A DNA stretch of 16,262 nucleotides, from NCBI GenBank assembly GCA_004555175.1, contig SFJE01000038.1, positions 1 to 16,262 on the forward strand, read 5' to 3'. Source of the stretch: Lentisphaeraceae bacterium (lineage in GTDB: Bacteria; Verrucomicrobiota; Kiritimatiellia; RFP12; DVOR01). A model generated the notes under the pieces. It did no database searches. It worked only from the letters and a program-made list of their open reading frames with translations, and was not told the origin of the DNA. The position numbers and the translations under genes are program-made. The stretch's first letter is position 1, and each line of letters opens with the position of its first letter. Shown here one piece after another: positions 5,960-13,103 of the stretch.

Positions 5960-8734
5960 TTAGAGCCAGAAGAGCCACCACTTGGTTTCGCCCTCGGCGG
6001 TTTGCTCAACGCGGAAGAGCTTGTGGAAGAAGGAGATGCTCCAGGCGCCGGTAGAGGCGTTGGTGGTGGTGGTGATGAAGGGGAAGATGGCACGGGTGCG
6101 GGTTTGATCGGCACTCAGACGGGAGTGGAAGAGGAAGCCAAGGAGGTTGACTTGCTCAGTACCGGTCTTGCGGTTGCCCTCTTCCTTATAGAGGAGGCCG
6201 AGAAGGAGACGGCGGGAGTAGGTGGCCTGACTTTCGTCGCAGGGGTCGGTGCTTTCGGCCTTGTAGACGAACGGGGTCAGGCAGGAGAGGGTGGCGGTGT
6301 GTTCGCGGGTGGTGGGCTGCTCGGCGGGCGGCTGGCCGTTGGGCCACGCCCACGCCTCGCGCCAGTTTTCGTGGCGGGCGTAGAGGAGACTCCAGAGGAG
6401 GGAACTATCGAGGGTTCGGGTGCGCGTGCGCGTGATCGTCTCGCGGCGCACGAACTGGCGCGTCCCTTTCAGCTGTTCGCGAGGGGAGTCGACTTCATCG
6501 CACGCGGTGTCGGAGAAGTTGTAGAGGAGGCCGCCGGGCAGAAGGGTGCGGATGCTCTTCTCCGTAAAGCTGGCATCACGTTCCCATCGGCATGGCTTGC
6601 TGCCGGGTTCATAGTCGCCAAGGGTGACCTCGCGGGAGAAGCGGGTGCGCGAGAGGAGACTCTGAAGGAGGACAAACACTTGGCTCATCGACTCCGGCCA
6701 GGCGTCGGTGAAGGGGAGGGCGGGAGCGGACTTGCGCTTGTAGCCTTCGGCGGGGAGACGCGAATAGTAGCTGGCCAGGAGCTCCCAGGCGAGGTCGAAG
6801 TTGTAGGTGTTGCGCTTCCGGTTGGCGGAGGATTTCCAGGCGAGGAAGTCGAAGAGGAAGCCGTTTCGGCGGCTACGGCTGAAGTCGCGCAGGTCGCCGC
6901 TCTGCCAGGTGCTGGTGCGGTAGGAGGCCAGCGGCGTCCAGAGGGAGAAGGTACGGTCTGCGCCAAAGCAGTCGCGTTCATTCTTCCACCGCCAGAGGAA
7001 CCAACCGAGGTTGAAGTCGGAGCGCTCGTCCTGCAGCGCCAGTTGGTTCTTTGACCAGTTGACGAGGTTGAGGAGGAGGGAGTAGTTGTAGCCGGAGGCC
7101 CTGGGCGTACGATGGGGAGAGAGGTGGAAGCACCACATCCACGAGTCTAGGAGATCCACCGGGCAGGCATCGGGAATGGGGCGAAGGGTGGTCTTGGAGA
7201 AGAGGAGGCCGCCGCCGAGGGAGAGTTCCTCGATATTGGGTTCAGCGGTGACGCGGTTCTTCTCGCCGGTTTGGGCGGCAGAGAGGGCCCACTTACGCTG
7301 CTTGTGGCAGAGGAGGAAGCCGCCCTCGGATTCCTTGTGAAGGGAGCGGAGGCGGTGGTAGAGCGGGAGGATGGGGCCGAAGGAGAAGTAGTTTTTCCCT
7401 AGACGGTCGTATTCGGTTTGAGTGTAGGTGAGGGGCGTCCAGGTGGTGGCGCGCTTGGGCGTTTCGGTGGCGAAGTAGAAGGGCAGGACCCAGCGAGAGG
7501 CTTCGCGGCCGGACTTGGGGGTGCTTTCGGCCGCGCCGGCAGTGAGGGCAAACCACCACTTGGCCTGGTTGACGGGGTCGCTGCCGGCCCCGGCGAGGGG
7601 CGAGAACCACCAACGCGCATCGCCGCTCTGGTAGACGCGTTGGCACCAGAGGGGGAAGAGCAGGCGCGTGGTGCGCGGGGCCTTGCCGCCGGTCTGCCAG
7701 GAGAACCAGAGGGGCGGGAAGTGGAGCCAGCTGTCGCGGTCGGCGGGGGTGTAGAGCTTGGTGCAGATGTAGGGGGAGCAGCTCGTGTAGCGGCGGTCGG
7801 GCTCATACCAGGCTTCGGTCCAGTTCGAGGCACCGTGGGGTTCCTCGCCGCGGAAGTAGAAGGGGAAGAGCCACTCCTCGGCGTAGGTGTCCTGGCCGTA
7901 GTGTTCGCGGGAGAAGCCGGCGAGGTTGAGGAGGGCGGCGTGCTTGGTGAAGGTGTAGGGGCGCTCGAGGCGCGAGTGGTCTTTGAGAAGGTCGGCCGGG
8001 AGGGGGCGGTCGAGGGGGAGGGAGCGCGCGTGGCGGTTGTGATAGAGGAGGCCGAAGGCGAGGGAGAAGGTGTTGCGCTTCGGCGCGAAGGGCTCGGGAT
8101 GGGTGCCGTCAGGACGGGTGATGTAATCCTCGTGCGAGCTGTAAATCAGGGGGAAGAGGCGCCATTCGCGATCGGCGGCCCGGCGCCTATAGAAGTAGGG
8201 CAAGGGAAGACCAAAGGGGCCGATATAGACTCTGGAGACGGGCCACTTGTCGTCATCCCAGCGTTCGCGGTAGGAGAGCGGGGTCCAGAGGCTGGAAGCG
8301 GTCTCGGTACCAGTGTAGAACCAAAAGGGGAGGAACCAGTTGCGGAAGCGCTCCGAGCGCACGCCATTGGGAAGGGTGGTAAAGGCGCGATGGGTGCCGA
8401 CGGTGAGGGCGTACCACCAACGACTGCGGTTGTCGATGCCGCCGGTGCCGCCCAAGGGCGAGAGCCAGCCGTCGGGTGCGGAGTAGAAAAAGGGATAGAA
8501 GGCGTACTCGCGCTGAGCGAAGTCGAGGGAGAGAAGGTAGGCGAAGCGGTGAGTGGTGGCGGTGCGCCAATAGACCGGGTGGAGGGCCAGCTCGTCGGGG
8601 GCGGACTTGATGAGCGGCCAGGCGATATGCGTTTCAGCGTTCTCGCGCAGATAGAAGGGCCAGAGGTTGATGGGCTCCTCGGCGCGGAGGGGGAGCAGCA
8701 GCAACAGGGCAACGAGGGCAAGGAGGCGCTTCAT
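5960..8734 (-). CDS. Large exported aromatic-rich repeat protein, possibly outer-membrane beta-structured
   Basis: A 924-residue protein of no family I recognise. It starts at ATG 8734, where the product begins with a clear signal peptide (MKRLLALVALLLLLPLRA, cleavage about 18) and a GAAAGG lies about 10 nt upstream. The mature part is rich in Trp, Tyr, Phe, Arg and Pro. A motif like (W/R)-x-(L/F)-(F/L)-P-(F/L)-x-F recurs at about 22-28, 77-83, 132-139, 191-197, 288-294, 357-362, 414-420 and 881-887, and LWTPL-type motifs at 149-153, 432-435 and 598-602. Residues about 88-182 and 375-460 align as an internal duplication. The C-terminus ends in aromatics (KWWLFWL), reminiscent of outer-membrane barrel ends. 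Secretion and aromatic belts favour an outer-membrane or surface protein, but barrel topology is inference. It ends the minus-strand series after a glycosyltransferase. Confidence 0.8.
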   Translation of the reverse strand: MKRLLALVALLLLLPLRAEEPINLWPFYLRENAETHIAWPLIKSAPDELALHPVYWRTATTHRFAYLLSLDFAQREYAFYPFFYSAPDGWLSPLGGTGGIDNRSRWWYALTVGTHRAFTTLPNGVRSERFRNWFLPFWFYTGTETASSLWTPLSYRERWDDDKWPVSRVYIGPFGLPLPYFYRRRAADREWRLFPLIYSSHEDYITRPDGTHPEPFAPKRNTFSLAFGLLYHNRHARSLPLDRPLPADLLKDHSRLERPYTFTKHAALLNLAGFSREHYGQDTYAEEWLFPFYFRGEEPHGASNWTEAWYEPDRRYTSCSPYICTKLYTPADRDSWLHFPPLWFSWQTGGKAPRTTRLLFPLWCQRVYQSGDARWWFSPLAGAGSDPVNQAKWWFALTAGAAESTPKSGREASRWVLPFYFATETPKRATTWTPLTYTQTEYDRLGKNYFSFGPILPLYHRLRSLHKESEGGFLLCHKQRKWALSAAQTGEKNRVTAEPNIEELSLGGGLLFSKTTLRPIPDACPVDLLDSWMWCFHLSPHRTPRASGYNYSLLLNLVNWSKNQLALQDERSDFNLGWFLWRWKNERDCFGADRTFSLWTPLASYRTSTWQSGDLRDFSRSRRNGFLFDFLAWKSSANRKRNTYNFDLAWELLASYYSRLPAEGYKRKSAPALPFTDAWPESMSQVFVLLQSLLSRTRFSREVTLGDYEPGSKPCRWERDASFTEKSIRTLLPGGLLYNFSDTACDEVDSPREQLKGTRQFVRRETITRTRTRTLDSSLLWSLLYARHENWREAWAWPNGQPPAEQPTTREHTATLSCLTPFVYKAESTDPCDESQATYSRRLLLGLLYKEEGNRKTGTEQVNLLGFLFHSRLSADQTRTRAIFPFITTTTNASTGAWSISFFHKLFRVEQTAEGETKWWLFWL

Positions 8735-8859
8735 TGGAGGGGGCCTTTCGGGGAGAAGGGGACGAGTCGACAGCCGACAGGGCGCGTGCCGAGATGGACT
8801 GACTGGCGGGGGCTGGCCGGGCGCGATGACCTCGGGCGCCAGCCCCTCCAACGAGTTGA
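8735..8859 (-). other. 125-nt gap with GC-rich inverted repeat
   Basis: This is the only sizeable gap in the minus-strand series. It contains GGGGCTGG (8813-8820) and CCAGCCCC (8841-8848) in inverted orientation with an interior of 20 nt. No T tract follows on the minus strand, so it is not a typical intrinsic terminator. It could set different expression of the downstream exported protein, or act in mRNA stability. No clear promoter is seen. Confidence 0.5.
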
Positions 8860-9933
8860 TTAGACGAGCTCGGCAAGGATGTCGGCGAGCTGCTTGCGGA
8901 TGACGTTCATCGAGAGGTACTTCTCGAAGAAGTCACGGGCAATGGCGCGCTGGGCCAGGAGTTCCTCGCGCTTGTCAATCCAGGGGATGACGGCCTCGAC
9001 AAGGGCCTGCGGGTCGCCCGGCGGGATGAAGGTGATGGCCGAGCACTCCTTGGCTGCGGGCGGATAGCCGGTGCAGAACTCGTTGATGACCGGGCGGCAG
9101 CAGGCCATCGCTTCGTAGACCTTGTTGCCGATGACGCGCGAGGCCTTTTCGGTGGTGCCGAAGACGCCCAGGACGATATCGGCCGTGCGGATGACGCGGG
9201 GGACTTCAACGTAGGGGACCTTCTCCAGGAAGGTGATGTTGGTGATGCCCTTGGCCTTGGCCTCGGTGGCGGCCTTGTAGGCGCCCCAGCCCAGGAAGTC
9301 CCAGTGAATGTTGAGGTGCTGCGTGCGCCGAGCGGCCTCGACGATGTACTCGGTGCCGTGCAGGGGGAGATAAGCCCCGTGGTAGAGGATGCGCAGGGGC
9401 GCGGACGGGTCATGCGGCGGATCTTCGCCTTCGGCGGCGGGCTTGAAGACCTTTTCATCGGTGCCGGTGAAGAGGACGCGCAGCTTCTCGCGGGGGACCT
9501 TCATGTGCTCGTGGAAGAAGTCGGCATGGCAAGAGGTGTCGCAGAGCAGGCGGTCGACGCGGTTGAAGAGCTCAGTCTCCCAGGCGAGCAGGCGCTTGGC
9601 GCGGGGCTCCTCAGCCTTCCATATCAACTGCTCAAGCACCTTCTTGTCCCAAGCCGAGATCATCGGGTCGAAGGCCACGGGAATGTTGTGCTTATGGGCC
9701 CAGCGGCAGGCGGCGGCAGCATCGCGCTGGCGCGCCACCGGCACCCACACCAAGTCGGGCTTCAGGTTCTTGGGGCCGCGGAGCGTAAACTCCAAATCAC
9801 CCAACGCGCAGCACCACTTCACCTGGAAAATCTGCACATCCCAGCCCAGCTCCTTGAAAAGGGCGATGTAGACGCGGTTGCGGGAGTAGTTCGGGTCGAA
9901 GCGGCCCCACCAGAGAACGGTCTTCTGTGCCAT
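8860..9933 (-). CDS. GT-B fold glycosyltransferase (glycosyl transferases group 1 type)
   Basis: A 357-residue cytoplasmic glycosyltransferase. The N-terminal half has KTVLWWGRFDPNYSRNRVYI (4-23), a Rossmann-type start with a family-style N-R contact. The C-terminal donor domain begins at LRILYHGAYLPLHGTEYIVEA (180-200), where G186 and G193 form the usual glycine loop, and includes GNKVYEAMACCRPVI (269-283) with E274, matching the C-terminal E of the retaining GT4 E-x7-E motif. The first position of that motif is E262 or displaced, so the motif is imperfect. An AAGGAGG Shine-Dalgarno (9947-9941) overlaps the stop codon of the LpxC-like gene, 7 nt before the ATG, showing tight coupling. Likely acts in envelope glycan or lipid glycosylation; donor and acceptor are unknown. 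Confidence 0.87.
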   Translation of the reverse strand: MAQKTVLWWGRFDPNYSRNRVYIALFKELGWDVQIFQVKWCCALGDLEFTLRGPKNLKPDLVWVPVARQRDAAAACRWAHKHNIPVAFDPMISAWDKKVLEQLIWKAEEPRAKRLLAWETELFNRVDRLLCDTSCHADFFHEHMKVPREKLRVLFTGTDEKVFKPAAEGEDPPHDPSAPLRILYHGAYLPLHGTEYIVEAARRTQHLNIHWDFLGWGAYKAATEAKAKGITNITFLEKVPYVEVPRVIRTADIVLGVFGTTEKASRVIGNKVYEAMACCRPVINEFCTGYPPAAKECSAITFIPPGDPQALVEAVIPWIDKREELLAQRAIARDFFEKYLSMNVIRKQLADILAELV

Positions 9934-9945
9934 TGTGGTTCCTCC

Positions 9946-10974
9946 TTAATCAAGCACTTCAAGCAAATCGAGCATATAGAGCAGGGTCATCAAGCGCACA
10001 TCGAGGGTGTGGCCAGCGCGGTAGGACTTCACCGTGCCGACGAAACGGCCGCGGTCAATGAGCGCAATGGCCGCCACCAGGTCCATCATCGTCCGGTGCC
10101 AGACCGGCTCGGCACTGCGCCCATCGCCCAGGTCAAACTCCGGGCGCGGGGTAGTGATAAAGCCCTTCTTGCCGTGGATGAGGATGTTATCCTTAGTGTA
10201 GCCCATGTGGCGGACGTCGGCAAAGAGTTTGCCCACCGTCTTGGACATGAGGTATTGCGACTGGGTGGCGTTCGTGCGCGCCCCGGCACCATAGGTGAAG
10301 GTCTCGGGCGAGAGGTCCACCTGAATGCGCTGCTCGCCGATAACAGTATCCCAGGCAATGGCCACATCCAGGTGCATCCGGCGGTCCTTGCCCTCGGCCG
10401 GGAGCAGCGTGACGAAGTCACCGCGCGTGCCGCCGATGGTGACGGGCTCCTTGACGGTGACGTAGCGCGCCGGGCGGCCGGTGGGGATAATGCGGGCCTT
10501 CTGAACGGCCTCCACCAGGTCCAGGCTTGAGCGGTCAAAGAGGGGCGGATCGCCGCCGGCGATGGAGAGGCGCACATTATCGACCCCAAGCCCCAGACGC
10601 AGGGCAATGATGTGCTCGACCATACGCAGGTAGTTGTGAGGCGAGCCGGCACGCAGGACGATGTTGCGCGCACTCGTCCACACATTGCGCACCGAGACCT
10701 TGACATCGAGCTGTTCCTTGAGGTCGGTTCGGTGGATCCACCAACCCGGGACGGTCGAGGGCGCGAAGGTGAGGATAGCATTCTTGCGCTTCTCAAAGGT
10801 CCCCACACCCTCGGCACTGGCCGAGCCTTCAAGCGTGGTCTCCTCAAGCCCGTAGGGCGCGAGGTTGTCGGTCAGGCGCTTGTCGGTGACCGGTTGGCAC
10901 GCGAAGGCTTCATAGGCCTTGCGGACTTGGCTCTCTTCTCCTGCAACGAGGCGACCGATGAGGGGCTCAGGCAT
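9946..10974 (-). CDS. Divergent LpxC-family UDP-acyl-GlcNAc deacetylase-like protein
   Basis: A 342-residue protein with the LpxC two-domain layout: GVGTFEKRKNAILTFAP (56-72), HRTDL (81-85), MVEHIIALRLGLGVDNVRLS (118-137), and C-terminal YRAGHTLD (318-325). LpxC is the zinc deacetylase that commits UDP-acyl-GlcNAc to lipid A synthesis. E120-H121 match the catalytic Glu and first zinc His, and H322 the catalytic His. The second zinc motif, normally H-x3-D, reads H293-RTMM-D298 (H-x4-D). The usual following Asp (E. coli D246) is Ala302. The N-terminus has about 40 extra residues. I chose ATG 10974 for its AGGGAG Shine-Dalgarno 7 nt upstream; an ATG at 10998 overlapping the kinase stop (TAATG) is the alternative. 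It may be an active divergent LpxC or a paralogue with a changed role. Confidence 0.82.
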   Translation of the reverse strand: MPEPLIGRLVAGEESQVRKAYEAFACQPVTDKRLTDNLAPYGLEETTLEGSASAEGVGTFEKRKNAILTFAPSTVPGWWIHRTDLKEQLDVKVSVRNVWTSARNIVLRAGSPHNYLRMVEHIIALRLGLGVDNVRLSIAGGDPPLFDRSSLDLVEAVQKARIIPTGRPARYVTVKEPVTIGGTRGDFVTLLPAEGKDRRMHLDVAIAWDTVIGEQRIQVDLSPETFTYGAGARTNATQSQYLMSKTVGKLFADVRHMGYTKDNILIHGKKGFITTPRPEFDLGDGRSAEPVWHRTMMDLVAAIALIDRGRFVGTVKSYRAGHTLDVRLMTLLYMLDLLEVLD

Positions 10975-10997
10975 GGCAGTTCTCCCTAGTAGCAGCA

Positions 10998-12689
10998 TTA
11001 GGATTGATACCTCAGGCGGCTTTCGCCGAGGTATTCGCGGAGGATGGAATTCGTGGGCACGTCGGCCATCGGCATCGTTGTAAAGTTCTGCAGGAAGCAG
11101 GAGAGGCGACGGGCGAGAACGAACTCGGGGTGAAAGGGCTTAATCTGGTTGAGCAGCGGCCCGGCGAGGGTCTTGAGCACGGGGATTTCGTAGTCAAGGG
11201 CCGTGTTGAAGACCGCGTCGGCAAAGTGCTGGAAGGGGAAGATCCACTTCTCCTCCCCGGCGCGCACGCTCGGCCACAGGCGCAAGGTTTCGCGTGGCGA
11301 GCGGCCACGGAACTGTCCATCGCGCACTAGGCGGCGCAGGAGGCGGTTGTCAATGGTGGAAATGCGGTTGTTGCTATCGATGGCCAACTGCGTGAGAGCG
11401 TTGACGTAGATGAGGAACTTCTCACTGCGCGGAATGTCGGGGGTCAACTCCGGGTTCAGGGAGTGAATGCCCTCGATGACCAGCACGCCGAGTTGCGGAT
11501 CGAGCGAGAGGGTCTCATCCGAATCGCAGGGCTCGTGCTGGATAAAGTTGAACTTGCGCAGGGGGATGGTCTCGCCCTTGAGCAGACGCAGGATGTCAGC
11601 ATTCAGGCGAGGGCGGTCCACGGCGTCGAGGTGCTCGTAATCGAGGTTACCGTGCTCGTCGCGCGGGTTGCGCGCGTCCCCCACAAAGTAGTTGTCAGTG
11701 GAGATAAGCGTGGGCTTGAGGCCCAAGACGCGCAGGTGGGTACACAGGCGCATCGCGAAGGTCGTCTTGCCGGCCGAACTCGGCCCGGCCACCAGGACCA
11801 CGTGCGGCCGCGGAATCTTGGAGGCCACGCGGTCGGCCAGCGAGGCCAGGCGCCGCTCATGCAGCGCCTCGACGGTGTTGATGACATCCAGCACCGAGCC
11901 ATCGGCAATCGCAGCATTCAGCTCGCCGGCATTGCGGATGCCAATAATTTCGCCCCAGCGCAGGTGCTCGGCATAGACATCAAAGAGGAAGTCGTAGGGC
12001 GGCATTGGGTCGAGCTCGGTCGGCGTCTTGACGCTAGGGAACTCAAGCACAAAGCCGGATTGCAACGGCACCAGGTCGAAGAGTTTCAGCACTCCGGTGT
12101 GCGTGGCCATCACCCCCTGTGGCAGGTCATAGAAGCTGCCACAGGTGGCCAAGGCCAGATAGGGCGGATTGCGGTGGGCCAGGAGGTTGACCTTGTCCAT
12201 CTGCCCGCCGGCTTGGAAGCGCTCAAGGATGTCGGCATAGGCGAAGAGCTGATGGTGAATGGGCTCATCGGCGGCAATCAACCGCGCCACCCCGGCACGC
12301 AACGCGGCCACCTTGGCATCGCGTTCGCCAGCCCCCACCTCCCAGGTCCAGTAGAGCGCGTTGTGCCCAAAGCTCTGGCGCACGCGGCAATCCACCCCAG
12401 GGAAGTCGCTATGCAGCACCTTGGCCACCAGAAAGCAGAGCGTCCGCCGATAGACCTGCCAGCCCTCTTCATCGGCCAAGGTCAACGGTTTGATGTGCGC
12501 GTTGACAAGCAGGGGCATATCCAGCGGGGCGACATCGTTATTCACCAAGGCCGCGAGCACCGGCAGCCCATCCACCTCGCCCGGCAGAATTGCCTCCAGA
12601 AGCGTCCCGCGCGGCACACATGTAGCGGCTTGACCGGCAACCTCAACGGTCACCTTAGCCGGTTCTTTGGGCAGACGCTGCGCCTCCAT
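10998..12689 (-). CDS. Nucleoside kinase with TGS/ThrRS-like N-terminus and uridine-kinase domain
   Basis: A 563-residue protein with a TGS-like domain (about 12-75), a threonyl-tRNA-synthetase second-additional-domain-like region (about 85-270, including SFGHNALYW and AHRNPPYLALATCGSFYDLP), and a C-terminal P-loop kinase of the uridine kinase/phosphoribulokinase superfamily. The kinase shows Walker A GPSSAGKTT (302-310), STDNYF (330-335), DYEHLDAVDRP (350-360) and VIEGIHSLN (404-412). Family members phosphorylate nucleosides in the cytoplasm; the exact substrate is not readable, and uridine/cytidine is only the default guess. The ATG at 12689 is 9 nt after the gspG stop, with TGAGGGG overlapping that stop as the Shine-Dalgarno. 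A GTG at 12695 would add two residues. It separates gspG from the LpxC-like gene. Confidence 0.9.
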   Translation of the reverse strand: MEAQRLPKEPAKVTVEVAGQAATCVPRGTLLEAILPGEVDGLPVLAALVNNDVAPLDMPLLVNAHIKPLTLADEEGWQVYRRTLCFLVAKVLHSDFPGVDCRVRQSFGHNALYWTWEVGAGERDAKVAALRAGVARLIAADEPIHHQLFAYADILERFQAGGQMDKVNLLAHRNPPYLALATCGSFYDLPQGVMATHTGVLKLFDLVPLQSGFVLEFPSVKTPTELDPMPPYDFLFDVYAEHLRWGEIIGIRNAGELNAAIADGSVLDVINTVEALHERRLASLADRVASKIPRPHVVLVAGPSSAGKTTFAMRLCTHLRVLGLKPTLISTDNYFVGDARNPRDEHGNLDYEHLDAVDRPRLNADILRLLKGETIPLRKFNFIQHEPCDSDETLSLDPQLGVLVIEGIHSLNPELTPDIPRSEKFLIYVNALTQLAIDSNNRISTIDNRLLRRLVRDGQFRGRSPRETLRLWPSVRAGEEKWIFPFQHFADAVFNTALDYEIPVLKTLAGPLLNQIKPFHPEFVLARRLSCFLQNFTTMPMADVPTNSILREYLGESRLRYQS

Positions 12690-12698
12690 CGCCACCCC

Positions 12699-13085
12699 TC
12701 AGTTCGTCAAATCATCTTCCGTGCCTTGAACGCCATCAGCGCCGGCCGAACGGATGACGTACTTCTTGCCATCAAGTTTGTAAGTGAAGGGCATTCCCCA
12801 GGCGTCATTGAGCGAATCGGCCTTCAAGAGCGGCTCATCATCATTGATGCCCACGGTCAAGTCATCGAGGCTCTTGGGATAGCGCCCAGCATTCATCTTA
12901 TAGATCTGAATGGCCTGATTGATGGCGCCAATAGAGGTGAGCGTGGCGGTCCGGCGCGCCTTGTCGCTCTCGCCCCCGAAGTTGACCACCACCACCGTGC
13001 CCAAAATGCCCAGAATAGCAATCACCAGCAGCAGTTCCACCAGCGTAAAGCCGGCGCGACGGCGAAGTTTACGGGAAGCGTTCAT
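12699..13085 (-). CDS. gspG: Type II secretion major pseudopilin GspG
   Basis: A 128-residue prepilin with a short basic leader and the type IV prepilin cleavage motif RRAG-FTLVELLLVIAILGIL (cut between G12 and F13, with E17 the +5 Glu). The C-terminal globular part has DAWGMPFTYKLDGKKYVIRS and ends GADGVQGTEDDL, the calcium-binding loop typical of GspG. The subunit is processed at the inner membrane and polymerises into the periplasmic pseudopilus that drives protein export. Length is slightly below the usual 135-150. An AAAGGA Shine-Dalgarno lies 8 nt before the ATG. It follows gspF by 18 nt. Members of the PVC group have many related pseudopilin-like proteins, but the C-terminal loop favours true GspG. 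Confidence 0.93.
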   Translation of the reverse strand: MNASRKLRRRAGFTLVELLLVIAILGILGTVVVVNFGGESDKARRTATLTSIGAINQAIQIYKMNAGRYPKSLDDLTVGINDDEPLLKADSLNDAWGMPFTYKLDGKKYVIRSAGADGVQGTEDDLTN

Positions 13086-13103
13086 CGTGTATTCCTTTCT
13101 AGA

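Noticed and set aside
7418..8863. Long plus-strand Gly/Glu/Val-rich frame opposite the exported repeat protein
   Set aside because: Antisense shadow of biased codons. The opposite strand has a signal peptide and organised repeats.
9304..10530. Plus-strand frame of about 400 codons opposite the glycosyltransferase and LpxC-like genes
   Set aside because: It spans two confidently identified genes on the other strand and shows no domain.
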